From NCBI GenBank assembly GCA_003148945.1, contig QGGY01000004.1:1-64000 (forward strand): a stretch of 64,000 nucleotides of DNA. The letters are read 5' to 3'. A program made the translations under genes and the position numbers. The stretch is from Murimonas intestini (lineage in GTDB: Bacteria; Bacillota; Clostridia; Lachnospirales; Lachnospiraceae). The notes below the pieces were generated by a model. It had not been told where the DNA came from and made no database searches. It saw only the letters and a list, made by a program, of their open reading frames with translations. Below are positions 55,569 to 63,358 of the stretch, piece by piece (the first letter of the stretch is position 1; every line of letters starts with the position of its first letter).

Positions 55569-57186
55569 TGACCTGCTTCTCCTGTAAACCTAAAAAATCT
55601 GCCAATAGTTCCACTTTACACAATCCCCGAAGCTCCAATGCATCATATAAAGGAGAATCCTTCCATTTTTCCGTTTGCATCAGTTCCTTCATACTGTATC
55701 CGCGGGAAGTAAACTCCCTGTCCAAAAAATCCAGCTGACCTTCTCCGCCCAATATAGCGCGGTATATCTTATGAAGCCTGTTAGATGGCCATTCCTCTTC
55801 CATTTTCTTTATTGTCTCATATAATCTGACCAGAGCATCCAGCTCGATTCTCTGATCTTCAGTGTCTACACTATATGGACGCATATGCCATTGCCTATGT
55901 TTTAAAGTGCCCCCTGCCTCACTTCCCTTCAACACTCTAAAATCCAGAAAGCTCTTATCCATACTTCCTTTCTTTCCCTTTTTTTCCTCATACCACTTTC
56001 CTTTTGCTGTGGAACAAGTTTCTTCCGCGATACGATAGGCTTCATAAAACGGGAAATGGCTATGCACAAAAGCTATACCAGCGCATGCCGTTATCTTTTG
56101 TATCTTTTCTTTCTGACTCACAGATAGTTTTTTCAAAAATCCCGCTGCAATGGGAATTGCCAAATCCGCCGTGCACAAAAATGTAAAGTCATCTCCATCT
56201 AATACGATTGGCCTCAACGGAAATATGATATCCCCTTTGCTGTCTGTCCTTAAAAGTTCTTTATGCTCCCACAGCCTCATAAGCACTGCCTTATATGTAT
56301 TTCTAAAAATACCGGATATTTCCTTTGATTTCTTTCTTAACAGAGGAACCGCTTTCTCATAAGCATCCTGCTCCCCCAATACCTCCTGAATCTGCCGCCC
56401 CATTCCATTCCCATCAATATGGACCACAGCAATATAACTGTCATTTCCAGGTTCCCGGCATAACGAATCCATATCGACCGGATAATCATAATCTGCTATC
56501 CCCGCTATTTGCGGATACAAATTTTTGTTTTTAGACGCTCTTGAGCACCTATATGCCATCCATTTTTGATACCTCATCTCAGTCATATTCTCGACAGCCT
56601 GCATATTCCCAGTATTTTCAACTTCCTCATTCTTATGGCGCAAACACCTGGTTATAGGCTGATGGTTGGAATTGTCCTGCTCAACTACCGGAAACGGAGA
56701 GTAAATTGGCTGACGAATCATATTAGCCTTATTTTCTGCCATTTTTTTCGCTAACTCATTTACATCATTTTTAAAACTATTCAGCTTACTGTTGACATAC
56801 GCAACTGCCAGATAAATTCCCTGGCAGCCTCTTGCCACTTTCTCGCCCAGATTCTGACTTACCTTTTGGAATACCTCTCTGTCCCGAAATAATACCATCG
56901 CATTACCGCCGCCAATATAGATAATTTCAGCTTCGATATTCGCATCTTTGAATATTCTCAATTCATCCTGTATTTTCCAGTCTAATACATTTATTGATTC
57001 TGTTATGTTTTCTTGCTGCGGGGCCGTTGCTGCCTTAATTGCTTCTGGAAGATACTCTTCTAAAATTCTTGTCACCTGAAAAGATGCCCCAACATTCTCC
57101 CGAAGCCGGTTTGTAGCAAATATATATTGCTGGATTCCACTGACATCATACTTTGCCAGAATATATGTATTACTTTTGCTGTCCAT
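55531..57186 (-). CDS. cas10: Cas10, HD-less, with DGDD palm motif
   Basis: A 551-residue Cas10. It begins directly with the first palm domain (YDVSGIQQYIFATNRLRENVG), so there is no N-terminal HD nuclease. IGGGNAM (91-97) belongs to that palm. The second palm has VVHIDGNGMG (Asp258) and LDGDDFTF (DGDD at 330-333), in place of the GGDD of cyclic-oligoadenylate synthases. The GDD core is kept, so cyclase activity is possible but unproven. GAAAGGAG precedes the ATG. It overlaps the DUF6602-like gene by 17 bases. Confidence 0.88.
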   Translation of the reverse strand: MDSKSNTYILAKYDVSGIQQYIFATNRLRENVGASFQVTRILEEYLPEAIKAATAPQQENITESINVLDWKIQDELRIFKDANIEAEIIYIGGGNAMVLFRDREVFQKVSQNLGEKVARGCQGIYLAVAYVNSKLNSFKNDVNELAKKMAENKANMIRQPIYSPFPVVEQDNSNHQPITRCLRHKNEEVENTGNMQAVENMTEMRYQKWMAYRCSRASKNKNLYPQIAGIADYDYPVDMDSLCREPGNDSYIAVVHIDGNGMGRQIQEVLGEQDAYEKAVPLLRKKSKEISGIFRNTYKAVLMRLWEHKELLRTDSKGDIIFPLRPIVLDGDDFTFLCTADLAIPIAAGFLKKLSVSQKEKIQKITACAGIAFVHSHFPFYEAYRIAEETCSTAKGKWYEEKKGKKGSMDKSFLDFRVLKGSEAGGTLKHRQWHMRPYSVDTEDQRIELDALVRLYETIKKMEEEWPSNRLHKIYRAILGGEGQLDFLDREFTSRGYSMKELMQTEKWKDSPLYDALELRGLCKVELLADFLGLQEKQVNEKMESENYFEK

Positions 57187-58138
57187 CTTCTGCTCCTTTC
57201 GTTACTTCATTCAAAATCTGATTAAACCGTTCAGCGTAGGCTTTATGCGGAAAAAGCATCGGATTGTTCAAGACCATAAGGAGCTGATTTAGCTGAAAGA
57301 TAAGGGATAGAAGCACATTTTCGTGTTTTTGCCCATACTTATCAATTTTCTCAACTTTTAAATTCTGAAGAAATTCGGGTCTCTGTGCCTCAGATACTAT
57401 TTTCTTTTTTTTCTTACGCTGAACTTTTTCGTTAATAATATATTGGTTATCACAATCTTTTTTTTCCAATGCATTGTTGAGTGAATCATTCCATTCTTTT
57501 AAAGAATTCTCTTCTCCTCTTATGTATTTATTTAATCTTTTAACCTCTCCAATTTCCGACACTGACAATATGATATCAAACTCCTCTATTAAGACTGAAA
57601 TCTTATTAATCGGTTCTATGGCGCATAATATCATAATTGGACGTGTCGCAGTCTGGGTAACAGGCATCGGCGTTGGCTCGAGATTATCAGTCATCGACGA
57701 TGCCGTACGTGCTACAGAGTCCATAGATGTAAACAGGGCCTCTATGGATTCCCTCCAGCCGGATACATCAGCATAATCTACGCTTTTGCTTTTGCATTGA
57801 ACCACAGCCGCAACAGCTTCAATAGGAATGAATTTAATCTCTCCATAATTAAAAATATAAGGCGTATACATTTCATCAAAAATTGCCAAATCTACTTCTT
57901 TTGACTTGTTTCCATAGGAATCTATAATAAACACACTCTGCTCAATACAGTATTTTTTTGGAACAATCATTTCAAACAAAGATTTCCACACGTTCTCTCT
58001 ATAAGCCCCCTGCGTTGGGTAGTGGTTCGACACGTTCAATAATATCTGATTAGCAATAGACTGTTCCAACTTCATGTAATTATCCGCTAACATTCTTATA
58101 ATATCTTCATATCCAACCGTTTTTTTCTCATCTTCCAT
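57170..58138 (-). CDS. DUF6602-like PD-(D/E)XK nuclease candidate inside the CRISPR operon
   Basis: A 322-residue protein. RENVWKSLFEMIVPKKYCIEQ, FIIDSYGNKSKEVDLAIFD and FIPIEAVAAVVQCKSKS resemble DUF6602 proteins. Spaced as in PD-(D/E)XK nucleases are Glu48, Asp83 and Gln114-x-Lys116; Gln in the third place is known from Mrr-type enzymes. A basic run (VQRKKKKKIV) lies near residue 245. The gene sits between cas6 and cas10 with tight spacing, so it is expressed with them. It could supply the DNA cleavage lost with the Cas10 HD domain, or act as an accessory effector. No CARF or other ligand-sensing domain is seen. Function is inferred. Confidence 0.72.
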   Translation of the reverse strand: MEDEKKTVGYEDIIRMLADNYMKLEQSIANQILLNVSNHYPTQGAYRENVWKSLFEMIVPKKYCIEQSVFIIDSYGNKSKEVDLAIFDEMYTPYIFNYGEIKFIPIEAVAAVVQCKSKSVDYADVSGWRESIEALFTSMDSVARTASSMTDNLEPTPMPVTQTATRPIMILCAIEPINKISVLIEEFDIILSVSEIGEVKRLNKYIRGEENSLKEWNDSLNNALEKKDCDNQYIINEKVQRKKKKKIVSEAQRPEFLQNLKVEKIDKYGQKHENVLLSLIFQLNQLLMVLNNPMLFPHKAYAERFNQILNEVTKGAEDGQQK

Positions 58139-58152
58139 TTCACTTTCCCTCT

Positions 58153-59061
58153 CTATTTGTCGTAAAACACCTCATAGTGGCCAAATCCAATTGTTGCACC
58201 TTTTCCAATCCGCAGATACTTACCTGCCTCCAGGATCGGCACAAAATCTGTCAAATCTCCCTCGTATAAAATCCACCCTTCCCTGGACGGCAGCTCAAGT
58301 TTGCCTTTTTCCTGATTCATCGAATACCTGGTAAAAGGAATTTCCCTCCAATATTCATCTACAGTTTTGACTTTCCTGGCCTGCTCCAGCAGTTCTTCCT
58401 TGTCCCACTCCAGTTGATAATCTGTATAGGCCAATGTTAAAAGAGATATTCTGCGGATCAGAAACTGTATCAGCATTTCAAATGAAAGCTTCTCAAACAA
58501 ATGCTTTCCAGATACGATTCTGAGCGGTGTATCAAAGAGCAGGTTTGCATAGGAGACATTTCTTCCTGTTATCTGCAGTGGTCTGGAGACAAGATTGCAG
58601 ATCCAGCTCTTGCCCCCGGTATAAATTATCTTGCCCGATTCCGGATCCGACACCTGTATCAAACGAAATGCCAGCCTCGATGCTCCCCACCCTTTCAGCT
58701 CCGCTGCCTGCAGCGCATCCAGATAAATTTCTGCCTGTTCCGTACCTGTTCCAAACAGCGTAAGATCAAATATACATTGATCCCCCTTTTTCCACCTTTC
58801 CCTGCCTGCTCCATGGACATACAGGGCGTATGGGTTCACCGCTCCTGCTTCTTTGCCAGTGTTGCTAAAACAGCGCACATAGAGACATGTCTCTTTCTTC
58901 CTGCAGCGAAAACATTTCTCTCCTTGATTCTCACAGAAAAAATCCCGTATACAATGTCCCAATATCCCCCTTATTGTAGATCCTAAATATGAAGGCAGAC
59001 TTCCTTCTTCCTGACATTCGTACGTTGCCCGCAATGTAATAATCTTAATAAATTCAAACAT
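58153..59061 (-). CDS. cas6: Cas6 crRNA-processing endoribonuclease (RAMP)
   Basis: A 302-residue protein. LPSYLGSTIRGILGHCIRDFFC near the N terminus and YLRIGKGATIGFGHYEV at the C terminus (the Gly-rich loop) are Cas6 marks. A CFRCRKKETCLYVRCF cluster has four Cys for zinc, as in the PF10040-type Cas6. It should cut the CRISPR transcript within repeats, probably at the foot of the 7-bp repeat stem. GGAGG precedes the ATG. Confidence 0.88.
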   Translation of the reverse strand: MFEFIKIITLRATYECQEEGSLPSYLGSTIRGILGHCIRDFFCENQGEKCFRCRKKETCLYVRCFSNTGKEAGAVNPYALYVHGAGRERWKKGDQCIFDLTLFGTGTEQAEIYLDALQAAELKGWGASRLAFRLIQVSDPESGKIIYTGGKSWICNLVSRPLQITGRNVSYANLLFDTPLRIVSGKHLFEKLSFEMLIQFLIRRISLLTLAYTDYQLEWDKEELLEQARKVKTVDEYWREIPFTRYSMNQEKGKLELPSREGWILYEGDLTDFVPILEAGKYLRIGKGATIGFGHYEVFYDK

Positions 59062-59078
59062 ATATCCTCCTGGACTGC

Positions 59079-59810
59079 TTATTTTTTGTCTTCCAACGTA
59101 ACCTTGTCCGGCACAAACTGATCAGGATAAATACGGCTGCCCTCGTATCCACAAACTCCCACTCTCGGAGAATTACAAACAGGCAACAGCATATCCTCTT
59201 CTAAATCATGCTTTTTCCTGCAGTCATCACATAAGAAAGCGCCATATTCAAACTCTGGGCAGAAAACGGCTGCTATTTTCTCGTGGCATATGTCACACAA
59301 AATTTCTGGCGGATTATTTCTTGAGAGAATAGTAACTTTTTCCTTTCTCCATGAAGAAACTATATAGTCACGGACATTTATGACCAAATCTGTTGTAGAT
59401 CCAAAATCATATTCATATGTAACTGTCATACCTTTTTCCAGCACGGAATTCAGTTTATAATTCATACTTTTCGCCGGCTTTCCCCAGTAGTAATCTTCAG
59501 ACGGAACAGCATCATAGCTGGTGCCGTTTATATCAAAAGCACTCAAATGCCCACAGCATTCCAGCCATATGTCTCTAAGGAAGCTGTCAAGATCCTTCAA
59601 AGTTGCATCTGCACGAACCTCAATAATCAGCCAGTATTCTTTGTCACGTTTTCCAAAGATATCAAGCTCATAATACATTCCTTGTGTATTATTTAATTTA
59701 GCATTAACGCTGGATTTTCGTTCCTGGCAATTGGCCAGGTGTCTGAGCATGTACGATTTCGTATATTCTCTGCCACAATATTTACATTTACCTTTTGACT
59801 GTGTCCTCAT
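59079..59810 (-). CDS. Zinc-finger protein with pRiA4b ORF-3/IS1096-passenger-like domain
   Basis: About 243 residues. Residues of about 8-30 are a finger CKYCGREYTKSYMLRHLANC. The middle (about 45-175) resembles the plasmid pRiA4b ORF-3 domain (WLIIEVRADATLKDLDSFLRDIWLECCGHLSAF; YEYDFGSTTDLVINV). The end has CDICHEKIAAVFC and FLCDDCRKKH, a second zinc site. First gene of the CRISPR operon, 17 bp before cas6, with GGAGAG before ATG 59810. It may be a nucleic-acid-binding partner or regulator. Despite the name, no transposase is nearby. Confidence 0.75.
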   Translation of the reverse strand: MRTQSKGKCKYCGREYTKSYMLRHLANCQERKSSVNAKLNNTQGMYYELDIFGKRDKEYWLIIEVRADATLKDLDSFLRDIWLECCGHLSAFDINGTSYDAVPSEDYYWGKPAKSMNYKLNSVLEKGMTVTYEYDFGSTTDLVINVRDYIVSSWRKEKVTILSRNNPPEILCDICHEKIAAVFCPEFEYGAFLCDDCRKKHDLEEDMLLPVCNSPRVGVCGYEGSRIYPDQFVPDKVTLEDKK

Positions 59811-60021
59811 AATCTCTCCTTCTATTTGCACTTTAAAGAATAGCAAATATATCTATATAATTTAGATGCAAACACAATAAATCCTCTTCAAAAAGTATAA
59901 TATTTTTATTCTATATTTTCAAGTTATTATTCAATTTATTATTTTCCAACAAATTTATTTATATATTTTTATTTTATATATGTTATATACACATGGTGGC
60001 TGCACGCACTTCTCAATACAG
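59811..60021. promoter_or_regulatory. AT-rich upstream region of the CRISPR operon
   Basis: About 150 bp (59830-59990) of almost pure A and T with many TATA-like hexamers, so it probably holds the operon promoter. I cannot single out one -35/-10 pair. ATCTA-N6-TTAGAT-like partial symmetry near 59851-59867 could be an operator. Confidence 0.4.
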
Positions 60022-60066
60022 AAAACGCCTGATACTCACTTCTTCATGTTTGAGTACAGGCGTTTT
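60022..60066 (-). terminator. Terminator after helD
   Basis: Stem of about 16 bp with one bulge (arms 60022-60038 and 60051-60066), with A and T runs at both ends, 22 bp past the helD stop. It insulates the CRISPR operon promoter. Confidence 0.75.
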
Positions 60067-60088
60067 ATTCTTACCTCAGTTAATCTTT

Positions 60089-63000
60089 TCAGCATTCCAC
60101 TTTAAAGAAATAATCAATCTGCTTCTCCCCCTCTGTATAAACATAGCAGCCATACATGGGTATAGTGCAGCACATTGTCCTCCTGCCGCCGGGAATAAAT
60201 ATCTGATAACCGCTGTTGGACATGATGCAGGCCGGCCTTCCGGGTCTTTCGCTGAGAGAGATGTATTTTGCCGTAGACTTCAGGTCAGTCCACCGCTTGT
60301 CAGTCGTCCCTCTTGCCTTTAATACTTCCTTTTTAGACCAGTCAAAATACGTCCATGTCTGGCTTTTTGCAGAATTCTCTATCTGTCTGGGCATCGAAGC
60401 GCTTTCTGAAAGGAGCTTTCCCTTTGGAGTAATGAATGAGATCCCGCCGTTTTTCTTGTCGATCCGCAAAAGGAGCTTTTCTGTCATTACTTCCACCCTG
60501 TCTTTTCCTTCTCTGCATTTCCAGGCTGGCCTCGCAGTTTCCATAAGCTCTGACGGAATATCTGCAAGATTGCCAATAGGCTCTCTGCTAAAGCTGATCC
60601 GCATTGTATCCCTTGAGACAGGTGTGATCCGAAGTATACCGTATGCATTTGTGAGTTCCACGTATTCTTTCTTTTTGGCCACCCAACGGATAGTTAAATT
60701 TATATTGGAATGTCCTAAGGGCCTCAGGCTGGCAGTCTCCGGCATGGTACCGAATTCGGAACCCTCCGGCATACTTTTTGCTGTCTGCTTTTTCTCTGAC
60801 AGCTTTTCTTCCTTAGGACTTTGGACCACAATCCTCTTTGGCCCTATCCTGTTGCGCAGCTCCATCTCAGCATGTCCCTCCCGGGCCCTCTGCAGTTCTA
60901 TTTCTCTGTTGGTTTTAAGATCCGGTTCAGGCATACTGCGTACAGCCTTCTTGGGTGGTACCACAAGATACTTCTGCTTCTTCTCTTCTGACACTGGTGC
61001 AGCGATCAGATCTGTCAGCTTTCCTGTATAAAGTACTGCCAGTTCATGCAGCGCCCTGGTGGCTGCCACATACAGCAGCCTTACAAAGCCATCGTCTGCC
61101 GGATAGTTCTTATCATCGGCTCCCCAGAGAAGAACTGCATCAAATTCCAGCCCTTTGGCATATTCGATTGGAAGAACCATTACTCCGCTTCCAAACTCCT
61201 CTGTTTCTGCATTAAATTCACGAAGTTCCACACTTTTTCTCAGCTGTCCGGATAGTTTAAATACTTCTTCCTCATCCCTGCAGATCACTGCAATTGTCTC
61301 ATACTCTTTTTCCTGCCATTTTAAAATTGTATCAATTGTCTCCTGTATCAGCTGTTCCCCGTCATTACACCCTGCAATCCTGACTTCATTTCCATGACGT
61401 ATAATCGGCTCAACAGGATAGATTGGAAAATTCCCATGCTGCAGAATATTTGTTGCAAAATTGGAGATTTCCACAGTATTACGATAGCTTTTTCTCAGTA
61501 ATCCAAAATAGTCAAACTCTCCGGGCAGCATAAGACTCCTCAGCTCTTCCCAGTCCGTCAGCCCATAATCAAAGTAAATATTCTGCGACACATCCCCCAT
61601 AATGGTAAAGGTGCATTTACTGAGGCAGTATTTTAGCGCCCCATAGGCCATCATGCCGAAATCCTGCGCCTCATCAATGACAACATGGCTTGCCTCCTGA
61701 ATAACTTCTGTCTCTTTGATCCTTTTATACAAATACGCCAACGCCGCCAGATCATAGAGATCAAATTCCGTCCCGGGCAATAAAACAGAATTCCCCTTCT
61801 CATTCTGTTCCTTTAAAAAGTCATTATATAATTCGAAAATGGATCCCTTCCACTCTCTTTTTCCAAAATATGTCTGGTAATACTTGAGAAGCCTCTTCTG
61901 CTCATCTGCCGGGTAAGTATAGTATTTCCCATATATCTCATTCTCCAGTTTTGCCATCAGATGCTCTGTCAGCTTATCCAGCTTGTCCGGAAGCGACAGA
62001 TAATGAAACTTCTTAAGCAGGCTCTCAATCAAACTGCTGCTCATCAGGAGGTGATGAGTCTTTTCTGTAATGACGTCCTGCCGTGGTATATAGTCCCACT
62101 CATAATGCTCGCAGAAATTTTCCAGGTCGTGAAACCATGAAAAGCTCCCCTTTACACAGGATGTTTTGTCCTCCCTGTTCAGTTTTTTTACAGTAAAATT
62201 CTGTATATCCCAGTCTTCATACAAGAGACGTATAAAAAGCTGCTCCATTGTCATCTGTGATATGCCGTATACATCCAGATCCGGTAAAACTCCGGTTATA
62301 TAATTCAGGAGGATCCTGTTGCTCCCAATAATATAGAAATCCTTGGGCTTAAATTCCAGCTCATAATTATAAAGGATATAAGATATACGGTGCATAGCTA
62401 CAGTTGTCTTACCCGAACCCGCCCCGCCCTGCACTATAATATTGTGCTGGGGCTTCATGCGGATAATCTCGTTCTGCTCCTGCTGGATCGTGGCAATAAT
62501 ATCATTTAAAACAGTCCGCTTGCTTCTGGCCAGGTATTTCGTCAGCAGTTCATCATTTGCCACCACATCTGAATCATAAAAGTCCTTTAATTCATCGTTT
62601 TCTATCTCATAAGTTCGCTTTCTGGAGAGGTCAATCTGAAATGCCCCTTCTCCCTTTACCGAATAGGTACATGCACCAAGGGAGCTTTCATAATATACCG
62701 ATGCGATCGGCGCCCTCCAGTCAATGACCGCCAGATCTGCCGCATCTTTCGTGATGGCAGCCTTGCCAATATAATAGCACTCCTTTTTCAGCAGATTGGA
62801 ATCTGTAAAATCAATCCTTCCGAAATATGGCTTCCGTCTGCTGCGCTCCATGCGGAGGAGCTCCTGGCGCACCTGCTGAAATCTGGCATCAGTATTGAAC
62901 CACAGCGCCAGACCTTCTTTATCCTCCACATCATATACTTCCTTCAATTCGTGCAGTTCCTCTGCCAGACTCTCAACAGATGCCCTTGCCCTGTTCAAAT

Positions 63001-63103
63001 TATCATCCGCGATAGCAAGAACATCTAAAAGCATTTTTTTCTCTTCCTCCAGGGTAACTCCCGGAATTCTCCGTACACTCTTTGTCTGATCCTTCTGATT
63101 CAT
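60089..63103 (-). CDS. helD: HelD-like UvrD/Rep-family helicase with C-terminal GH31-N-like domain
   Basis: A 1004-residue protein. Residues 1-780 match HelD: coiled N terminus, then Walker A GGAGSGKT (225-232), VVIDEAQD (474-481) and YVAATRA (678-684). HelD removes stalled RNA polymerase from DNA in Bacillus. Ordinary HelD is about 750-780 residues. Here a Lys/Glu-rich linker leads to about 190 extra residues (813-1003) that look like the N-terminal mutarotase-like domain of GH31 glycosidases (EKLLLRIDKKNGGISFITPKG; PACIMSNSGYQIFIPGG). GAAGGGAG precedes the ATG. No frameshift is apparent. Confidence 0.85.
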   Translation of the reverse strand: MNQKDQTKSVRRIPGVTLEEEKKMLLDVLAIADDNLNRARASVESLAEELHELKEVYDVEDKEGLALWFNTDARFQQVRQELLRMERSRRKPYFGRIDFTDSNLLKKECYYIGKAAITKDAADLAVIDWRAPIASVYYESSLGACTYSVKGEGAFQIDLSRKRTYEIENDELKDFYDSDVVANDELLTKYLARSKRTVLNDIIATIQQEQNEIIRMKPQHNIIVQGGAGSGKTTVAMHRISYILYNYELEFKPKDFYIIGSNRILLNYITGVLPDLDVYGISQMTMEQLFIRLLYEDWDIQNFTVKKLNREDKTSCVKGSFSWFHDLENFCEHYEWDYIPRQDVITEKTHHLLMSSSLIESLLKKFHYLSLPDKLDKLTEHLMAKLENEIYGKYYTYPADEQKRLLKYYQTYFGKREWKGSIFELYNDFLKEQNEKGNSVLLPGTEFDLYDLAALAYLYKRIKETEVIQEASHVVIDEAQDFGMMAYGALKYCLSKCTFTIMGDVSQNIYFDYGLTDWEELRSLMLPGEFDYFGLLRKSYRNTVEISNFATNILQHGNFPIYPVEPIIRHGNEVRIAGCNDGEQLIQETIDTILKWQEKEYETIAVICRDEEEVFKLSGQLRKSVELREFNAETEEFGSGVMVLPIEYAKGLEFDAVLLWGADDKNYPADDGFVRLLYVAATRALHELAVLYTGKLTDLIAAPVSEEKKQKYLVVPPKKAVRSMPEPDLKTNREIELQRAREGHAEMELRNRIGPKRIVVQSPKEEKLSEKKQTAKSMPEGSEFGTMPETASLRPLGHSNINLTIRWVAKKKEYVELTNAYGILRITPVSRDTMRISFSREPIGNLADIPSELMETARPAWKCREGKDRVEVMTEKLLLRIDKKNGGISFITPKGKLLSESASMPRQIENSAKSQTWTYFDWSKKEVLKARGTTDKRWTDLKSTAKYISLSERPGRPACIMSNSGYQIFIPGGRRTMCCTIPMYGCYVYTEGEKQIDYFFKVEC

Positions 63104-63194
63104 GCCTGTCTCCCTTCTTCTTTCATGTTACAGACCGCTTTCCCTGAAAAGCAGCATCCCTGTTATTTATCTTAACAAAAAATATAAAAAAGAC

Positions 63195-63223
63195 TAGACT
63201 TGTAATAAAAAAATATGTATAAT
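63195..63223 (+). promoter_or_regulatory. Promoter of candidate plus-strand small RNA
   Basis: TAGACT (63195-63200) and perfect TATAAT (63218-63223) with a 17-bp spacer. Confidence 0.55.
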
Positions 63224-63229
63224 GGATAA

Positions 63230-63309
63230 TATAGTGTACCCTAAAGTATGTCAGGGTCTATATTGTGTAAGCAAAATACCGCCAGGATATGAATCCTGAC
63301 GGCTTTTTA
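63230..63309 (+). ncRNA. Candidate small RNA, about 80 nt
   Basis: From the predicted start near 63230 the sequence holds a short hairpin ACCCT/AGGGT (63238-63257) and then a strong terminator: stem 63279-63288 with 63293-63302 (one mismatch), loop ATGA, followed by CTTTTT (63303-63308). There is no reading frame with a ribosome site. The stem could also serve the minus-strand mcrC-like gene as a terminator, so the RNA is inferred. Confidence 0.45.
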
Positions 63310-63358
63310 TTAATCTTTTCTGCTACGGCGTCCTCTGCATTTCCGTAGATAGCTTATT

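Noticed and set aside
59079..59810. Remnant of an IS1096-like transposon
   Set aside because: Only the passenger-type domain name matches; there is no transposase, inverted end or target duplication, and the gene is spaced as part of the cas operon.
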